Source: Bugula neritina (lineage: Eukaryota; Bryozoa; Gymnolaemata; Cheilostomatida; Bugulidae). From it: a stretch of 64,000 nucleotides of DNA. A program made the translations under genes and the position numbers. Position 1 is the first letter of the stretch; the number at the start of each line of letters is the position of its first letter. The notes under the pieces were generated by a model, which was given only the letters and a program-made list of their open reading frames with translations, had not been told where the DNA came from and did no database searches. The stretch spans positions 5,003,662 to 5,067,661 of the forward strand of contig OZ037770.1 of the NCBI GenBank assembly GCA_964035545.1. Reading direction: 5' to 3'. Below are positions 9,703-22,181 of this stretch, piece after piece.

Positions 9703-10111
9703 TGTGGTAGATTTTAGTGGTGCAAGTATTATGGTATTAATCGAAAAGGTTAACTCTATATTGTTTTATGCATCTTGTGAGTTCGACACTGTCGGAGTGT
9801 AGCTATGGACAGAGTGGCACCACTAGTAGCCACCAATCAGGACAATGACATTAATTGATAGCAGGTGGAGCTAGCTACTCGTAGTGGCAGTGCGCTGAGT
9901 AGCTAGCCGGCAGAGCAACTTGGGACTTCATTTAGAATAGTTGTGTATTAAAGCTCTTTCATTATGTAATCGTTTTTCTATTCATGTCAGCAGTAATAAT
10001 CTTCTTGTATTTGTATAATCAATAAAATATCTTATCGTAAACAACCTGTCGCAGTGGCTTTGATTAAGTAGACCCACAAATAATAATAGTGAACGGGCAA
10101 AATTCACTACA
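9703..10111 (+). repeat. 3' LTR of the gypsy element
   Basis: 409 bp, reading as identical to 2509-2917, with AATAAA at 10021-10026. Followed by ATAT, the target duplication. Confidence 0.96.
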
Positions 10112-10120
10112 ATATTACAT

Positions 10121-10275
10121 TAGTCTGCATGTGTTTATAGTCATGTTATAGTACTTGGTCTATTTATATAAGAGTATGTAATTTGCTGCATGAGTGATGA
10201 TTATTTGATATAGCTGCATGTGTTCAGGGGTAGAATATTGTGTAATATCTCTGTCTTTGAGGAGTTGTTGAATAA
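10121..10275 (+). repeat. Dispersed repeat, copy 1
   Basis: About 150 bp including TACTTGGTCTATTTATATAA matches 26390-26535 with moderate divergence. The gypsy element inserted just upstream of this copy. Family not recognised. Confidence 0.65.
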
Positions 10276-10329
10276 AGCTTTAAATTTGTTATCTTATATA
10301 TTATTTTACCTATCTATCACACTGTGCCC

Positions 10330-11093
10330 TATAATGCCCATGACACACTGCAGTCGAAACTCGACTGTGGCGGCCATTTTGAAGCTGCTCGCGCATACCT
10401 TCAATGTCACGTCCTACTTTTTGCTGGTCACACTACAGTTCACTACGAACGATGAAAGCTAACTGTCTCTAGTCTCGCAGTAAACTTTTAAACCAATAGG
10501 AATGCCATAAATCAAATTCTGCAGTATCCACAGTAACCAACAATCAAATTTAACGCAATTTCTTGAGATTTACTAGCATAATTTAATAAGATTTTCTAGT
10601 TATTTTTATTCTAATTTACTAGCTTCAATTATTCAAAATTACTAGCTTTATTTAATGAAATTACTTAGCTTTATTCAAGCTCATTCACTAGCCTAAAGAA
10701 CTAAATAGTACGCTAATAAAATTCAACCAAATTAGAAAAACTAAATATGCAGATAAAATTCAGCAAAATTTATCTAATGAATACTTATTTTCATGATTTA
10801 TTGAAACTTTCATACATAACTTCATCATAATTATTTTAAAAGTAAAATAATATAATTTTCGAAGAACCAAATCAAATAATAATGCTCGCTAGTAGGGGTT
10901 TACCTGGCCAGTCAGTGATTGGCTGATCGCTCAACTTCAGCGATGACAGTTCGACATGTCGAACTTTCATCGCATCGCTAAAAACTGACAGTTGCGTTCA
11001 GAAATCAGACAGTTGTGACATCACAGAGGTCATCGCTTAGCCTCGAAAACGCGTTCAGGATGGCCGTTTCGACTGTAGTGTGGCAGCCCCATA
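10330..11093. mobile_element. Candidate non-autonomous TIR transposon
   Basis: The left end contains GACACACTGCAGTCGAAAC; the right end read in reverse contains CCACACTACAGTCGAAAC, so imperfect inverted repeats of about 25 bp bound a 760-bp AT-rich segment without a coding frame. Both subterminal regions also contain a GCGGCCATTTTGAA-like or GGCCATCCTGAA-like motif. Target duplication is unclear. Confidence 0.45.
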
Positions 11094-11184
11094 ACAAGTG
11101 ATTGCAGTATTCTCAAAAGCTCATTATTGAATAAATTCCACTTATAATCAACCCATGTAATGTCTAATAATAAGGTATCATTAG

Positions 11185-11893
11185 TATTGAGTGCCAAATG
11201 GTCGGAAATTTGCTTTTATTGCATTACATAGGCTTATAATAAAGTATCTAACTATATTATTCTCTCTCATATGCTCACAAAACGCTCTCATTGGTCTATA
11301 ATTTGCTCTCATACCCTTATTTTTTGTGCTCTTAGGTCTATTATTTGGACTCATACTGTCATTATTCATTTCCATACCCTTATTTATCTTCCTTTTATGC
11401 TCATTCACTGCGTTTCCATTATCGCATTATGCGAATGGATTTTTTCATCCAGCTAATGGAAACAGTTACATCGGATGAAACCGCAACTATAAGGTAATGC
11501 AAACCACAAACCACAAATAATCCGTACGAAGCATTCATTCGCATTATGCGCAGTCATGGAAACGCAGTGATTATCCTGTCCCATACCTCCATTATGCACT
11601 CTCATGCCCTTCTTATTTGCTCTGTTATAGACATTATTCATTCTTCTTATGCTTATTATTCTCTCTTACACCTCTATTACTGTCTTGCTTTTGCGCCTGA
11701 TTCTGACTCACTAGTATTTGTGTACACTTCAAAATAGTTGAGTGTATGCCAGGCTATTTGGGTCACACTACTAAGCTCCACCCTGTATATCAAATCTGAT
11801 TGAATAACTGCAATGACACTAAGAATAATAATAAATGCTGGGTGGGTGCTTAGGTTTAATTAGCCATTCTTCATTTATATGTATCAGTCTAGG
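11185..11893 (-). repeat. Periodic repeat core, copy A (inverted)
   Basis: Reverse-oriented relative of 13885-14445 and 16470-16840. The shared core is made of loosely periodic 21-24-bp units rich in GAG.ATAAT-type words, and one strand stays mostly open, giving low-complexity Lys/Asn/Met/Arg-rich peptides. This copy is interrupted by a 164-bp inverted-repeat element. Confidence 0.75.
11406..11569. mobile_element. 164-bp MITE inside repeat copy A
   Basis: Ends are CACTGCGTTTCCAT and its exact complement, extending imperfectly to about 33 bp. Comparison with the uninterrupted copies defines the insertion exactly, with a 3-bp ATT duplication on each side. A 3-bp duplication would suit a PIF/Harbinger-mobilised element, but that assignment is inference. 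Confidence 0.8.
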
Positions 11894-13352
11894 AGTTGCC
11901 AAGTTTTACTAGAATGTTGTGCAGTTGGGTGCAGATATGTAGATTTTGACAAAAAATTCTTCATTAATAATATTTAGTTAGAAGCTCTTAGCTTTTGTTA
12001 GGTGAGCCCTACCAACATATTTGGAAGTGTAGAAAGCCAAGGATACAGCTGTTAGACAAGGACTGAGTAGCATTTTGTATTTGTTGACGGTGTTAGACAG
12101 AGCTGTTAGTATTTCCTAATACTTTGTAGGATTGTTAAATTTTAATGGTTGTATATAGTTGTATGATGTATCGTAAATCCTTATGCGTGGTTTCCAACAT
12201 CTCCATTACTGCACCTATAACCTCATAAAATGAAAAATTCATACTTATAGAGCTAGCTATATAGAACCTATAGAAATTAGTTACATGAGCAAAACAATAT
12301 GGGCTTGGTTTGTGTCACTTAAGACTTTCAAGATAATCACAAGAGAAGCAATTCCAGAAATGTTAAATACATAAGCTACAGTTGATAATGAGTATAAATA
12401 AAACAGAACACCAAAGTAAAAATAGTTAGTCTAATAAAAATAGGGTAATCCCTAAATATTTTTCTCCATCAAACGATAATTACAATATTAAACGCCAAAA
12501 TTTAGCATTTTGCATAATTTACAAATGTGTAGTAGAATGCCTTTAAAGTTTAGGTTAAACTTACTATACTTAAACATAAATAGTTTGTTGACAAATATCC
12601 TTTAACTAACTTGAATATTTATAGAAAGCCATTATGTGAGGCTAAACATTTTTTTGCCAAAGATTATTTAATAACATTTGCTCAGCATTCTCTATTTTCA
12701 AGGGCACTTTAAAATTCAGCTAGTCAACCATTTCATATAGGTATATTTCATATAGCAGCTATTTATAATCTAAAAACCCAGACTGAAATCACAAAACAGT
12801 TGTTATACTTGCTACTTGAACAGTTTTTGGCTGCTGTGCTGTACTTATTGTAGTGTCCTTGATCATAAAAAAATGGATGAATTTAGTTCTGTTAGTTAGC
12901 TTACTGACACTTTGCTGCCAATTTATTGATAGCCACTAGAGTAACCATAGAGCAATATCGCATTTAGCTCAATCATCATTTGCAAAAGCCGTTATGGAAC
13001 TTTACAGACAAATTGCCACACTAAGCATAAATCCACAGCTGTGTTTGTGTTGTCACATGTTTCAACAGCGATGAGTCACCAACTTTTCTCGTATTTTTAG
13101 CACTTGTTTTGTCACTTTTCACATTGAAATATTACTGTTTTTGATCCTCATGACTATTCTAGTAAGTGTAATAAGGTGGATTGCATATATGTGAAAGAGT
13201 AAAATGTTTTATTCTTCACTGATTATAACACTACAACAACTAGCTGACTGCTTTACAATCACGCACATTCTGATATTGCACTCAAAATGAGGAATAAGAA
13301 AATAAATGCATTAACTATTTACATAATGAGTAAAACAGATATACACATTTAG
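11894..13352. other. AT-rich intergenic DNA
   Basis: No gene, structural RNA or recognised repeat seen. Confidence 0.5.
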
Positions 13353-13884
13353 CCAGCCAGGGACACAGCAGTAAGGACCCTTAAGATATTTGCATTTACT
13401 TTCAGCTATTAGCTATTCTCATAATTCACATGGTGTAAAATATTTTTACTTATATTAGCTCTCTCCTAGAAAGGGTGAAAGAGTTTCACAGCGTAAATAG
13501 TGTGAACAACTTTGGTGGAAAATAAACTACACTAAAAATACACCTCCTGTGAAATTTCACGTCAATCTAGGCAGGCAGTGACACTTATGAACTTTATGAA
13601 CCTAATTGTTGCATTTGAAGTTAGTGAAAATAGCCAACTGCTAATTTTAGTACTTTGGCATTGAATTAAAAAGCCAATATTTAACTTGTCAGCAATTTAT
13701 TTTATAAGATGTTTTACCTACAGTAAAAATTTGAACAGTTCTATCTCAAAATAGAAGTTTAAAGCAAACATTATTCGGTTTGAATAGTTATTATAGGAGC
13801 TGCAAGCCCAACCGATCTGTGAATTTGCAAAGGGTGATTTAGCTTAAAAGACTTTAATATTGAGATAAGAATCTAGCTGGTATA

Positions 13885-14445
13885 AGTTGTTCACTCCTAG
13901 ACTGATACCAATAAATGAACAATGGCTAACTAAACCTAAGCACCCACCAAGCATTTATTATTACTCTTAGGGTCATTGCAGTTATCCAATCAGATTTGAT
14001 AAATCGGGTGGAGCTTAGTAGTGTGACCCGAACAGACTGGCATATACTCAACTATTGTGACATGTACACAAATAGTAGTGAGTCAGAATCAGGCACAAAA
14101 GCAAAACAGTAATAGAGGTATGAGAGAGAATAATAAGCATAAGAGAGTGAATAATGTCTATAACAGAGCAAATAAGAAGGGCATGAGAGTGCATAATGGA
14201 GGTATGGGACAGGGTGATGAGCATAAAAGGAAGAGAAATAAGGGTATGGGAATGAAAAATGACAGTGTGAGACCAAATAATACATGTAGATCTAAGAGCA
14301 CATATAATAAGGGTATGAGAACTAATTATAGACGGATGAGAGAATTGTGTGAGCATATGAGAGAAAATAATGGTTAGATACGTTATTATAAGCATATGAA
14401 ATGCAATGAGAAGCAAATTTTTGACCATTTGGCACTCCATATCTT
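13885..14445 (+). repeat. Periodic repeat core, copy B
   Basis: Fullest copy of the core. The + strand frame from 14057 reads 106 codons of low-complexity peptide (motifs such as [17 protein letters not shown]). Three copies share the same open strand, but the others carry different breaks, so coding is unlikely. Confidence 0.7.
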
Positions 14446-15095
14446 TAGCAGTTTTTTAATCATACGGCCATAGTATGAAACTGTTGGCTACTTTTTAGTG
14501 CTCGGATAACATTTCTGAGAGCTTAAATTTTACAATTAGTGCGATTTATAAGTTTTTCAATAGTCAATAAGAAGGGCATCCAACCTATGCAGAGCGAGGG
14601 CTACTAGAGTGAAACACTTAATGGCATGGTCCACTTTGTAAAATTTAGCATAAGCTGGGAGTTACAGCAACAGTATTTTTTAATCATTTCATTTTAAGTT
14701 TTAAGCCTACAAATAATTATTGCAGGGTGAATAATTTGTAGCATCTATATAAATAAGACAGTCAGAAGTTGGTTTTCCCACTCTAATTTTTATGCAAGTG
14801 TGAAATAATTTCATTTGTTATGCCTCTGAATGCCACACAAATGTATAAATGTTTTTGACAACATCATGTTATAGAAAGTATATATTTCATGCTTTGAAAA
14901 CAAGAAACTTCTAAATGGACATCTAGTTTACTTAGCATTGCAAATTGGGTGCCCCAAATTTAGTTTAGTTCGATATATCCGATAGTAAGAATAAAGGCAT
15001 CTTTTGAAATTAAGTTATTTGCAAGAAGAAAAATGAACTTTGGTGAATGCATAGCTTATACATTACGTTTTTCAAAGATTTTTTCAAACCATTAC

Positions 15096-15220
<125 letters not shown>

Positions 15221-16469
15221 CTAAAGAAAGGGTAGCTAGAGCTCCTTCTAGCCATTTGAACAAGACTTTTCACTATTATTTAAGGTAGAAGTAGCTCAGG
15301 CCTGTTCAATTCTATTCATGGTAGCTGCAGTAATATAAGCTCTGAATGCTATTGGAATGAAAGTAATTACAGATATATAATAACAATATTTCATTCTTTT
15401 TTAATTATTATTTTACACGGATTTTATGTTAACTGTGATTTTGGCAAAAAATAAAATCATAAACAAGACCACATGTTGTTCATGTAATTGCTGGTTGTTT
15501 TTTTAACTTTCACTGGGTGTTTTTGAAATTTAATAACCTCAACACACAACTTTTTACAGTTTTTCTTTAAAATATTTAGCCTAATATGCTTCAAAATGTA
15601 AGCAACTTTTTTATGCATCTGAAATTACATAGTGTGGTTAAATTGTGTAAATATTCCATTTAAAATTATTCTGTGATTATTCTGCTTTTTCTGTAACCAA
15701 AGTGTCCTTGTAGTTTTATTTTCACAGTTTTATAGCTCTATGTATCTCTTGCATTTTTTTTATGCACTCGCGTGACATTTTTTTTGGTTTTTTATTGCAC
15801 TGTCCGATTCCAGACTCTATTTTGAGATTTGAGTGCCGAGTCGGCTGACTCGGGTCTATGGCCCTGAGACATATGATTGTAGTAAACCCATTTTAAGCAG
15901 CTTCGTATATATGTGAGGACACTTCTACCAACTACCAAGGGACACAACAGTAAGAACCCTTAAGATATTTGCATTTACTTTCAGCTATTAGCTATTCTTA
16001 CAATGCACATGGTGTAAAATATTTCTTGCTTATATTAGCTCTCTCCTAAGAAAGGTGAAAGAGTTTCACAGTGTAAATAGTGTGTACAACTTTGGTGGAA
16101 AATAAACTAGAGTAAAAATACACCCCCTAAGAAATTTCATGTCAATTTAGGTGGGCAGTTACACTTATGAACCTTATGAACCTGATTGTTGCATTTGAAG
16201 TTAGTGAAAATAACCAACTGCTAATTTTAGTACTTTGGCATTGAATTAAAAAGCCAATATTTAACTTGTCAGCTATTTATTTAATAAGATGTTTTACCTA
16301 CAGTGAAAATTTGAGCAATTCTATCTCAAACTAGAAGTTTAAAGCACACATTATTCTGTTTGAATAGTTATTATAGGAACTGAAAGCCCAACCGACCTGT
16401 GAATTTGCAATGGGTGATTTAGCTTAAAAGACTTTAATATTGAGATAAGAATCTAACTGGTATAAGTTG

Positions 16470-16840
16470 TTCACTCCTAGACTGATACTTATGAATGAAG
16501 AATGGCTAACTAAACCTAAGCACCCACCCAGCATTTATTATTACTATTAGTGTCATTGCGGTTATCCAATCAGATTTGATAAATGGGTTGGAGCTTAGTA
16601 GTGTGACCCGAACAGACTGGGATATACTCAACTATTGTGACATGTACACAAATACTAGTGAGTCAGAATCAGGTGCAAAAGCAAAACAGTAATAGAGGTA
16701 TGAGAGAGAATAATAAGCATAAGAGAATGAATAATGTATATAACAGAGCAAATAATAGGAGTATGGTAGTGCATAATGAAGGTATGGGACAGAATGATGA
16801 GCATAAAAGGAAGAGAAATAAGGGTATGGGAATGAAAAAT
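16470..16840 (+). repeat. Periodic repeat core, copy C (truncated)
   Basis: Matches copy B up to GGGAATGAAAAAT, then gives way abruptly to the AT microsatellite. Confidence 0.7.
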
Positions 16841-17017
<177 letters not shown>

Positions 17018-17812
17018 GAGGTTACTCTAAAGTTTCATCAACTTAGTATCCAAATCTATATAACTGGTCAGCTCAACTGTTGGGCATGGACTGCTTACTT
17101 AAGAAAAGGTAGTTAGAGTTCCTTGTAGCCATTTGAACAAGACCTTTCACTATTCTTCAAGGCAGAGGTAGGTCAGGCCTGTTCAATCCTATTCATGGTA
17201 GCTGCAGTGATATAAGCTCTGAATGCTATTGGAATAAACGTAATTACAGACCTATAATAACAATATTTCATTATTTATAAATTATTATTTTATATGGATT
17301 TTATGTTGACAGTGATTTTGGAAAAAAAATCATAAACAAGGCCTTATGTTGTTCATGTGATTGCTGGTTGTTTGGTGAACTTTCACTGGGTGTTTTTGAA
17401 ATTTAATAACCTCAACACACAACTTTTTACAGTTTTTCTTCAAAATATTTAGCCTAATATGCATCAAAATGTAAGCAACTTTTTTATGCACCTGAAATTA
17501 CATAGTGTGGTCAAATTGTGTGAATATTCCATTAAAGATTATTGTGTGATTATTCTTTTTTTTCTGTAACCAAATTGTACTCGTAATTTTATTTTCACCA
17601 TCTTAATAGCTCTATGTATCTCTTGCATGTAGTTTTGATGCACTTGCGTGACATTTTTTTTTTTTGATTTTTCTTGCAATGTCCGATTCCAGACTCCATT
17701 TTGAGATTTGAGTGCCGAGTTGGCTGACTCGGGTTTATGGCCCTGAGACATATGATTGTAGTAAACCCATTTTAAGCAGCTTCGTATATATGTGAGGACA
17801 CTTCTACCAACT

Positions 17813-18409
17813 ACCAAGGGATATTTACATTTGCTTCAAACTTAGTATTGAGTATCATAACATATTGCACATTCCGAACCTTACAAATGTACTTATTATC
17901 AAATTTATAACCATAACCATTTCATGAGTCCCTGATTTAATTCCGCTCTTGAAAATATAAAACTATCAAGTTTAGAGGAGCATGGGCAGGGAGATCATTT
18001 AAGCGCACCTTGTAAATGCATTTTGGGATGAGCTTCCTTTTAAATAATGCGACATAGTTGTAGAATGCTTTTTCGAGCAGACAAAGCTGATGCTTTCCTG
18101 ATAGGAGGAAGTTGAAGAATAATCCAATGAGATTAGTACAAGAAGCAAAACTTGATGGTAGATCAGCTTCAGAATGGAGGCTGTTATTCAGCTCTCCAAA
18201 AAGATTGGGCAACCAGACAGGCACCACCTGGTAGCAGGTCTCACTCCAAAGCGCTGATCTTCGATGAAGAATGCATGTTGAACAGTCTGTAAAAGAGTTC
18301 CAGGAGATAGCCACCATCACCAAGTAGCCAGCACCAATAGCGCTGCTTCAACTGTCATTCTGCATGCTTGACCAGACATGTTCTCCAGAGTGGGTATTGA
18401 TGCTAACTA
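17813..18409. other. Unassigned region
   Basis: A 128-codon open frame on the - strand (17937-18323) shows no recognisable motif and no conserved partner here. It may be upstream sequence of the decayed gypsy copy that follows. No gene is called. Confidence 0.4.
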
Positions 18410-20600
18410 AGTTTTTGAAACCATCCGCTCCCGATTCGAGCTGACCGCACATGATGTAAAGGCCTGATTACAGGGACAACGGCGAGGGCCTAGGACATCC
18501 TTACAGGATCATGCCAACACGGTACAGAAGCTCATCTAGGTTGCCTATGGTAACCTAGACTTTGAAACTTGTCTGACTCTAGCCTTTAAAGCGTCTTGAC
18601 AATTACTCAGTAATCGGGACCGGAAGTGACATCTCCTCGTTGGTAAAATATAGGCGACCGAGGTCGCTCTGAACAGATTAAAGGCCTAAGTTTGCAGCGA
18701 AAACTCTCCTAAAGTTGATAGTAGTGCTCAAGAGATGGAGCTAGCATAGAGGGAGACTCTCCCAGCTACCCAGTCAAATATTTTGGTGGCAGCCACTACC
18801 GCAGCCTCGCCAACCCTAACTAAATTTTCCATGTTCCTGGAAGAAGTGAAGAGTATGCAGTAGAGACAAAAAACACACCAGAGCTATGACTAGGCTGAGC
18901 TGACTAACATAGTGTCTCATAGAATCTCTCTGGTCACAGAAACCAGCCCTATACAAGTGCTCATGCAATGACGTAGCGCGGAAAAAGAGAGTGAGGTACG
19001 TCAACTTAAGTACAGCATTCTTTCAAACGAGATAGGTGCTTGAGATTATGCATGGATTATCGCAAGCTTAGCAGTGTCACCATTCAGGATCCTTACTCTT
19101 TTCTCAAAATAAATGAGTCTTTATACTCCCTCATGGGGTGCTGGCACATTATCACAATGAACATTTTGAATGGCCAGTTCTTTTGTGTACTGATGCTCAG
19201 GACAAGGTGGCATTCAATACAGTGAAACGAGCTCTAGAAGTGAAAGGTGCTGCCATTTGGACACGAGTCAGTTGACTTCATTTAGTACACACCAGCAACT
19301 TATGACCTAACATTAAAGTTTGCTCAAAATCAATTGAAATTTACTATACATGCTATTTTTATGTGCTGGTTTTAACTACGCATAACAGAAAAGGCTGGAA
19401 GGGGATTCCCCAACATTAAAGCACAGGTCATTGTCATATGCACTTAATATTCTACATGTGCACCGTTACGACAAAACCGTAACGGTCCGTAACCAAAACT
19501 AGCTGAATAATTAGGAAAAAACATAGGAAATGAAGCAAAATTAAAAAGAACGTTGATTATTTAGGTGTATTTATTGGTGTTTTACTAGTTTTGGCCAAAA
19601 GACCATGTTCATTACCAGCTAAATTATGAAAAATAGCCAAAAACTGAAGATATCCAGTGTGTACTAAATTAAGTAAAATGACCCACACACTTCTGATTCA
19701 AACCCTATCTAATACAACATGGAGTAGCTTCTCAGTAAGCTAAACTAGAAGACACTGCTCCTTTATCTGGATGACTTTTTGCAATATCTGCAGACTTGCA
19801 GACTTATATCAGTTGCCTGTTGGAATGCACTCTAAATACTAATACTAGTGACTACCGTCGCGGTGCTGTGCTGTTCAAAGTACAGGGTGAAACTGATGTT
19901 TTGGTAGCCTATTGCAACAAGGCTCTCTCAATTGCCAACAAAAATTACTGCACTACCAGGAAGGTACTTTAGGCAGGGGTCAAGGCGGCTAACAATTTTC
20001 TGTCAAATTTTTATGAAAAACATTCAGACTAAAAACTGACCCGGTGTTACTTATATGGCTGTGTAAGTGGGCTAAACCTTTTAGCCAATTCGCCCGTTGC
20101 CTGGAAATTCTTAAAGAATTTGCAAGCCGTTTTGAGTGTTGTGCTAGTAAGAAGCCGGAGGACACCGAATAATTAAGGTGTTGTCTGGAAAAGAGCTGCA
20201 AGCAGTGCCTGCATATTTGAGGCATGACAGGGAACTTCCTTTGTCTGATGTTGAATATTAGCTAAGAAAGGCATGCATGTATAGTTGGAAACGGGGTTGC
20301 CTGCAGTCCAGAGCTCCTTCTGATTCTATCCATGCTCTCCAACCCAGCCCATTCTGTCCAGGAATGTCAAGCACTTGTGCCAACCTGTTGAGGTAGTGAA
20401 AATATTCCGAAAGAAAGACGACAATTCAGTAAAGACAAACCGTGGCAAAAAGGTGTTGAGTTTCATCAGTTTTGCCTCCACTGTGACTTCCTTAATACCA
20501 ATCCAGACAAATATTTGCCCATTTTCTTGGCAGCTCACATTCCTCTACATGAATAGAAATGAATGCCAGTCTCATAACATCGCCAGCAAAAGTTGATATA
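18410..20600 (+). pseudogene. Decayed Ty3/gypsy element related to the young copy
   Basis: Broken frames on the + strand align piece by piece with the intact element. Gag-like sequence (FELTAHDV, about 18435) is followed, after loss of the zinc knuckle and protease, by RT (CMDYRKLSSVTIQD at 19046), a YLDD-containing block near 19765, RNase H (NKNYCTTRK and LIWLCKWA-like sequence, 19930-20150) and the start of the integrase region to about 20600. Many stops and frameshifts; a MITE (19267-19682) splits the RT. No LTRs recognised. The spacing between the gag and RT motifs is about 1.4 kb shorter than in the intact element, pointing to an internal deletion. Confidence 0.85.
19267..19682 (+). mobile_element. 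MITE family M1, copy 1
   Basis: 416 bp, with inverted ends close to GTCATTTTACTTAATTTAGT followed by ACACAC. Inserted in the RT part of the decayed gypsy element. Possible ACA duplication just outside. No coding capacity. Confidence 0.88.
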
Positions 20601-21425
20601 GAAAACTCATAATCTGGCATTCGTACCTGGGAGTTAAATGAACAGCTTATTACAACCCCTTTTTAGAAGCTGTACTACCCTGTCATTAGACGGAGAGGTT
20701 TCCTATGTATCTGGCAGCATGATGTTGCGATTGGGCGCAGGATAGATCATTGACTGTAATTTCTCAGAGAACAGTGCGAACTACTATTACTACTACTAAT
20801 AGATAATGCTCAGTCCTGAAATTTGGTTAGTAACCAAATCGCTCGATAGCCACATTGCCTGAGCGGTAGATTACCAAAAGAATATCGAATGACGACCCCT
20901 AAACACATGGGCCATTCACTTCGCTAGTGGAAGCAAAGCAAGCCACACATACTCAATCTGTTCTTGACAACTTCATATTGAAAACTACACCAGACTGTGT
21001 GGATATAGAAGATAACTAAAAGATCATGGAAGGCAAGTCTCTAAGATTGAGTACACTTCTGGTATCAAAAAATAGTCTTTTAAGGAATAGTAACAACAGT
21101 CTAGACTCAATCCAACAAATTGAGTCGGCTGACTTGCTGAGTCATGCTTGTAGATCGGTAGAGTTGGGACCGGAGTCAAATATAAATAACGACAGCGGTG
21201 CCACCACACTTGCCCAAAAGCCAACTGTGTCTGGGCGGTCCTCTTTTAGGAAGAGTATGGTTATCAACAAGATTACCTGGTAAAGCATCAGCACATAGCC
21301 GGCTGTCACATGAACAGTTATTTGAAAAATTCCGAGAACTGGTTGCATGCCATGTTGTCAACCCTGGAAGGGAGAGTTGTTATTTTACGGTCCTGTCCTT
21401 AACTATCTAGCTTGAGCAGTTGATA
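20601..21425. other. Unassigned region after the decayed gypsy copy
   Basis: No motif recognised beyond scattered short open frames on both strands. It may hold the eroded integrase and 3' end of the preceding element, but no alignment convinced me. Confidence 0.35.
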
Positions 21426-22181
21426 CACAGGATAGTTAAGGGCATCCTCACTAAGAATATCATAAATTTCTCTCAAAATGTAGTTTAGGTTCTTGAATAA
21501 TATGGCTCTGTGGGTGGCATGCGTGCTGCCTACTTGTAATTGTTTAGCCTAAGATTAAACTACAACCAATAAGCAGCAACCTTCGTTAGGGCTGCGTTAT
21601 CTATCAACATTCCATTATTGGTGCTACATAAACAAAGTACAAAGCAAGCTATTCATTATAGCCTGCCAGCTAGCTAGCCTGTAATTATGATGTAGGCGCC
21701 AATATCTTCTCTTCCCTACGTGCTCAGTGAAGCGTGAAGCGCTGCGCGCTGCTAGTTTCTTATGAGAAAATATGGCATTTTCAGTGTATAAATCACCAAT
21801 TTATGAGCAATCTAGCAGAGTTATTGAAAAAAGAAAAAAAATTACACTTGAGAAATATCTCAGGATTCCAGCAGTGCAATTTTTATTCAGATATCATGCT
21901 TTGCTGCTGAGATATTTTACTGGTACTAAAAAGTCAGCTTTTCAGGCAAAATTGGCCAAAATTCGGCAGTTTTTTATCTATAACTTCGCAAAAAAAATGA
22001 AAATTGAAATTTCCAAAAAACTTACACTGGAGAAAAAGAAGATCTACAACGTAGTTTTTAAATTTTGACTCTAGCACAATTAGGTGAGATTTTATTTTAC
22101 TGGTACTGAATTCTTATATGATTACAATGCAAACCTCAGCAAGGCAGTTGCAGCTAAAAGGTTGCCCTTAACTATCCTGTG
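21426..22181 (+). mobile_element. TIR element family M2, copy 1
   Basis: 756 bp with inverted ends CACAGGATAGTTAAGGGCA and a TA on each side, which fits a TA-targeting transposase. It contains a 98-codon Lys-rich open frame (21772-22068). The second copy lies in opposite orientation 1.2 kb away. Confidence 0.85.

Larger units (their letters stand above)
2509..10111 (+). mobile_element. Young full-length Ty3/gypsy LTR retrotransposon
   Basis: A 7,603-bp element bounded by two 409-bp LTRs that read as identical, each starting TG and ending CA, and flanked by a 4-bp duplication ATAT (2505-2508, 10112-10115). Internal order is primer-binding site, gag, protease, reverse transcriptase, RNase H, integrase, then 1.3 kb of non-coding DNA. 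The coding part is much richer in GC than its surroundings. The RT-RNase H-integrase order places it in Ty3/gypsy (Metaviridae). Identical LTRs imply very recent insertion. One in-frame stop interrupts pol, so the copy is probably non-autonomous or only just disabled. Confidence 0.96.

Noticed and set aside
17937-18323. 128-codon - strand open frame
   Set aside because: No recognisable motif, no conserved second copy, and antisense to sequence leading into a decayed retrotransposon.
21772-22068. 98-codon frame in M2 as a transposase
   Set aside because: Too short, no DDE motif, and broken in the second copy; kept only as a feature of the repeat.
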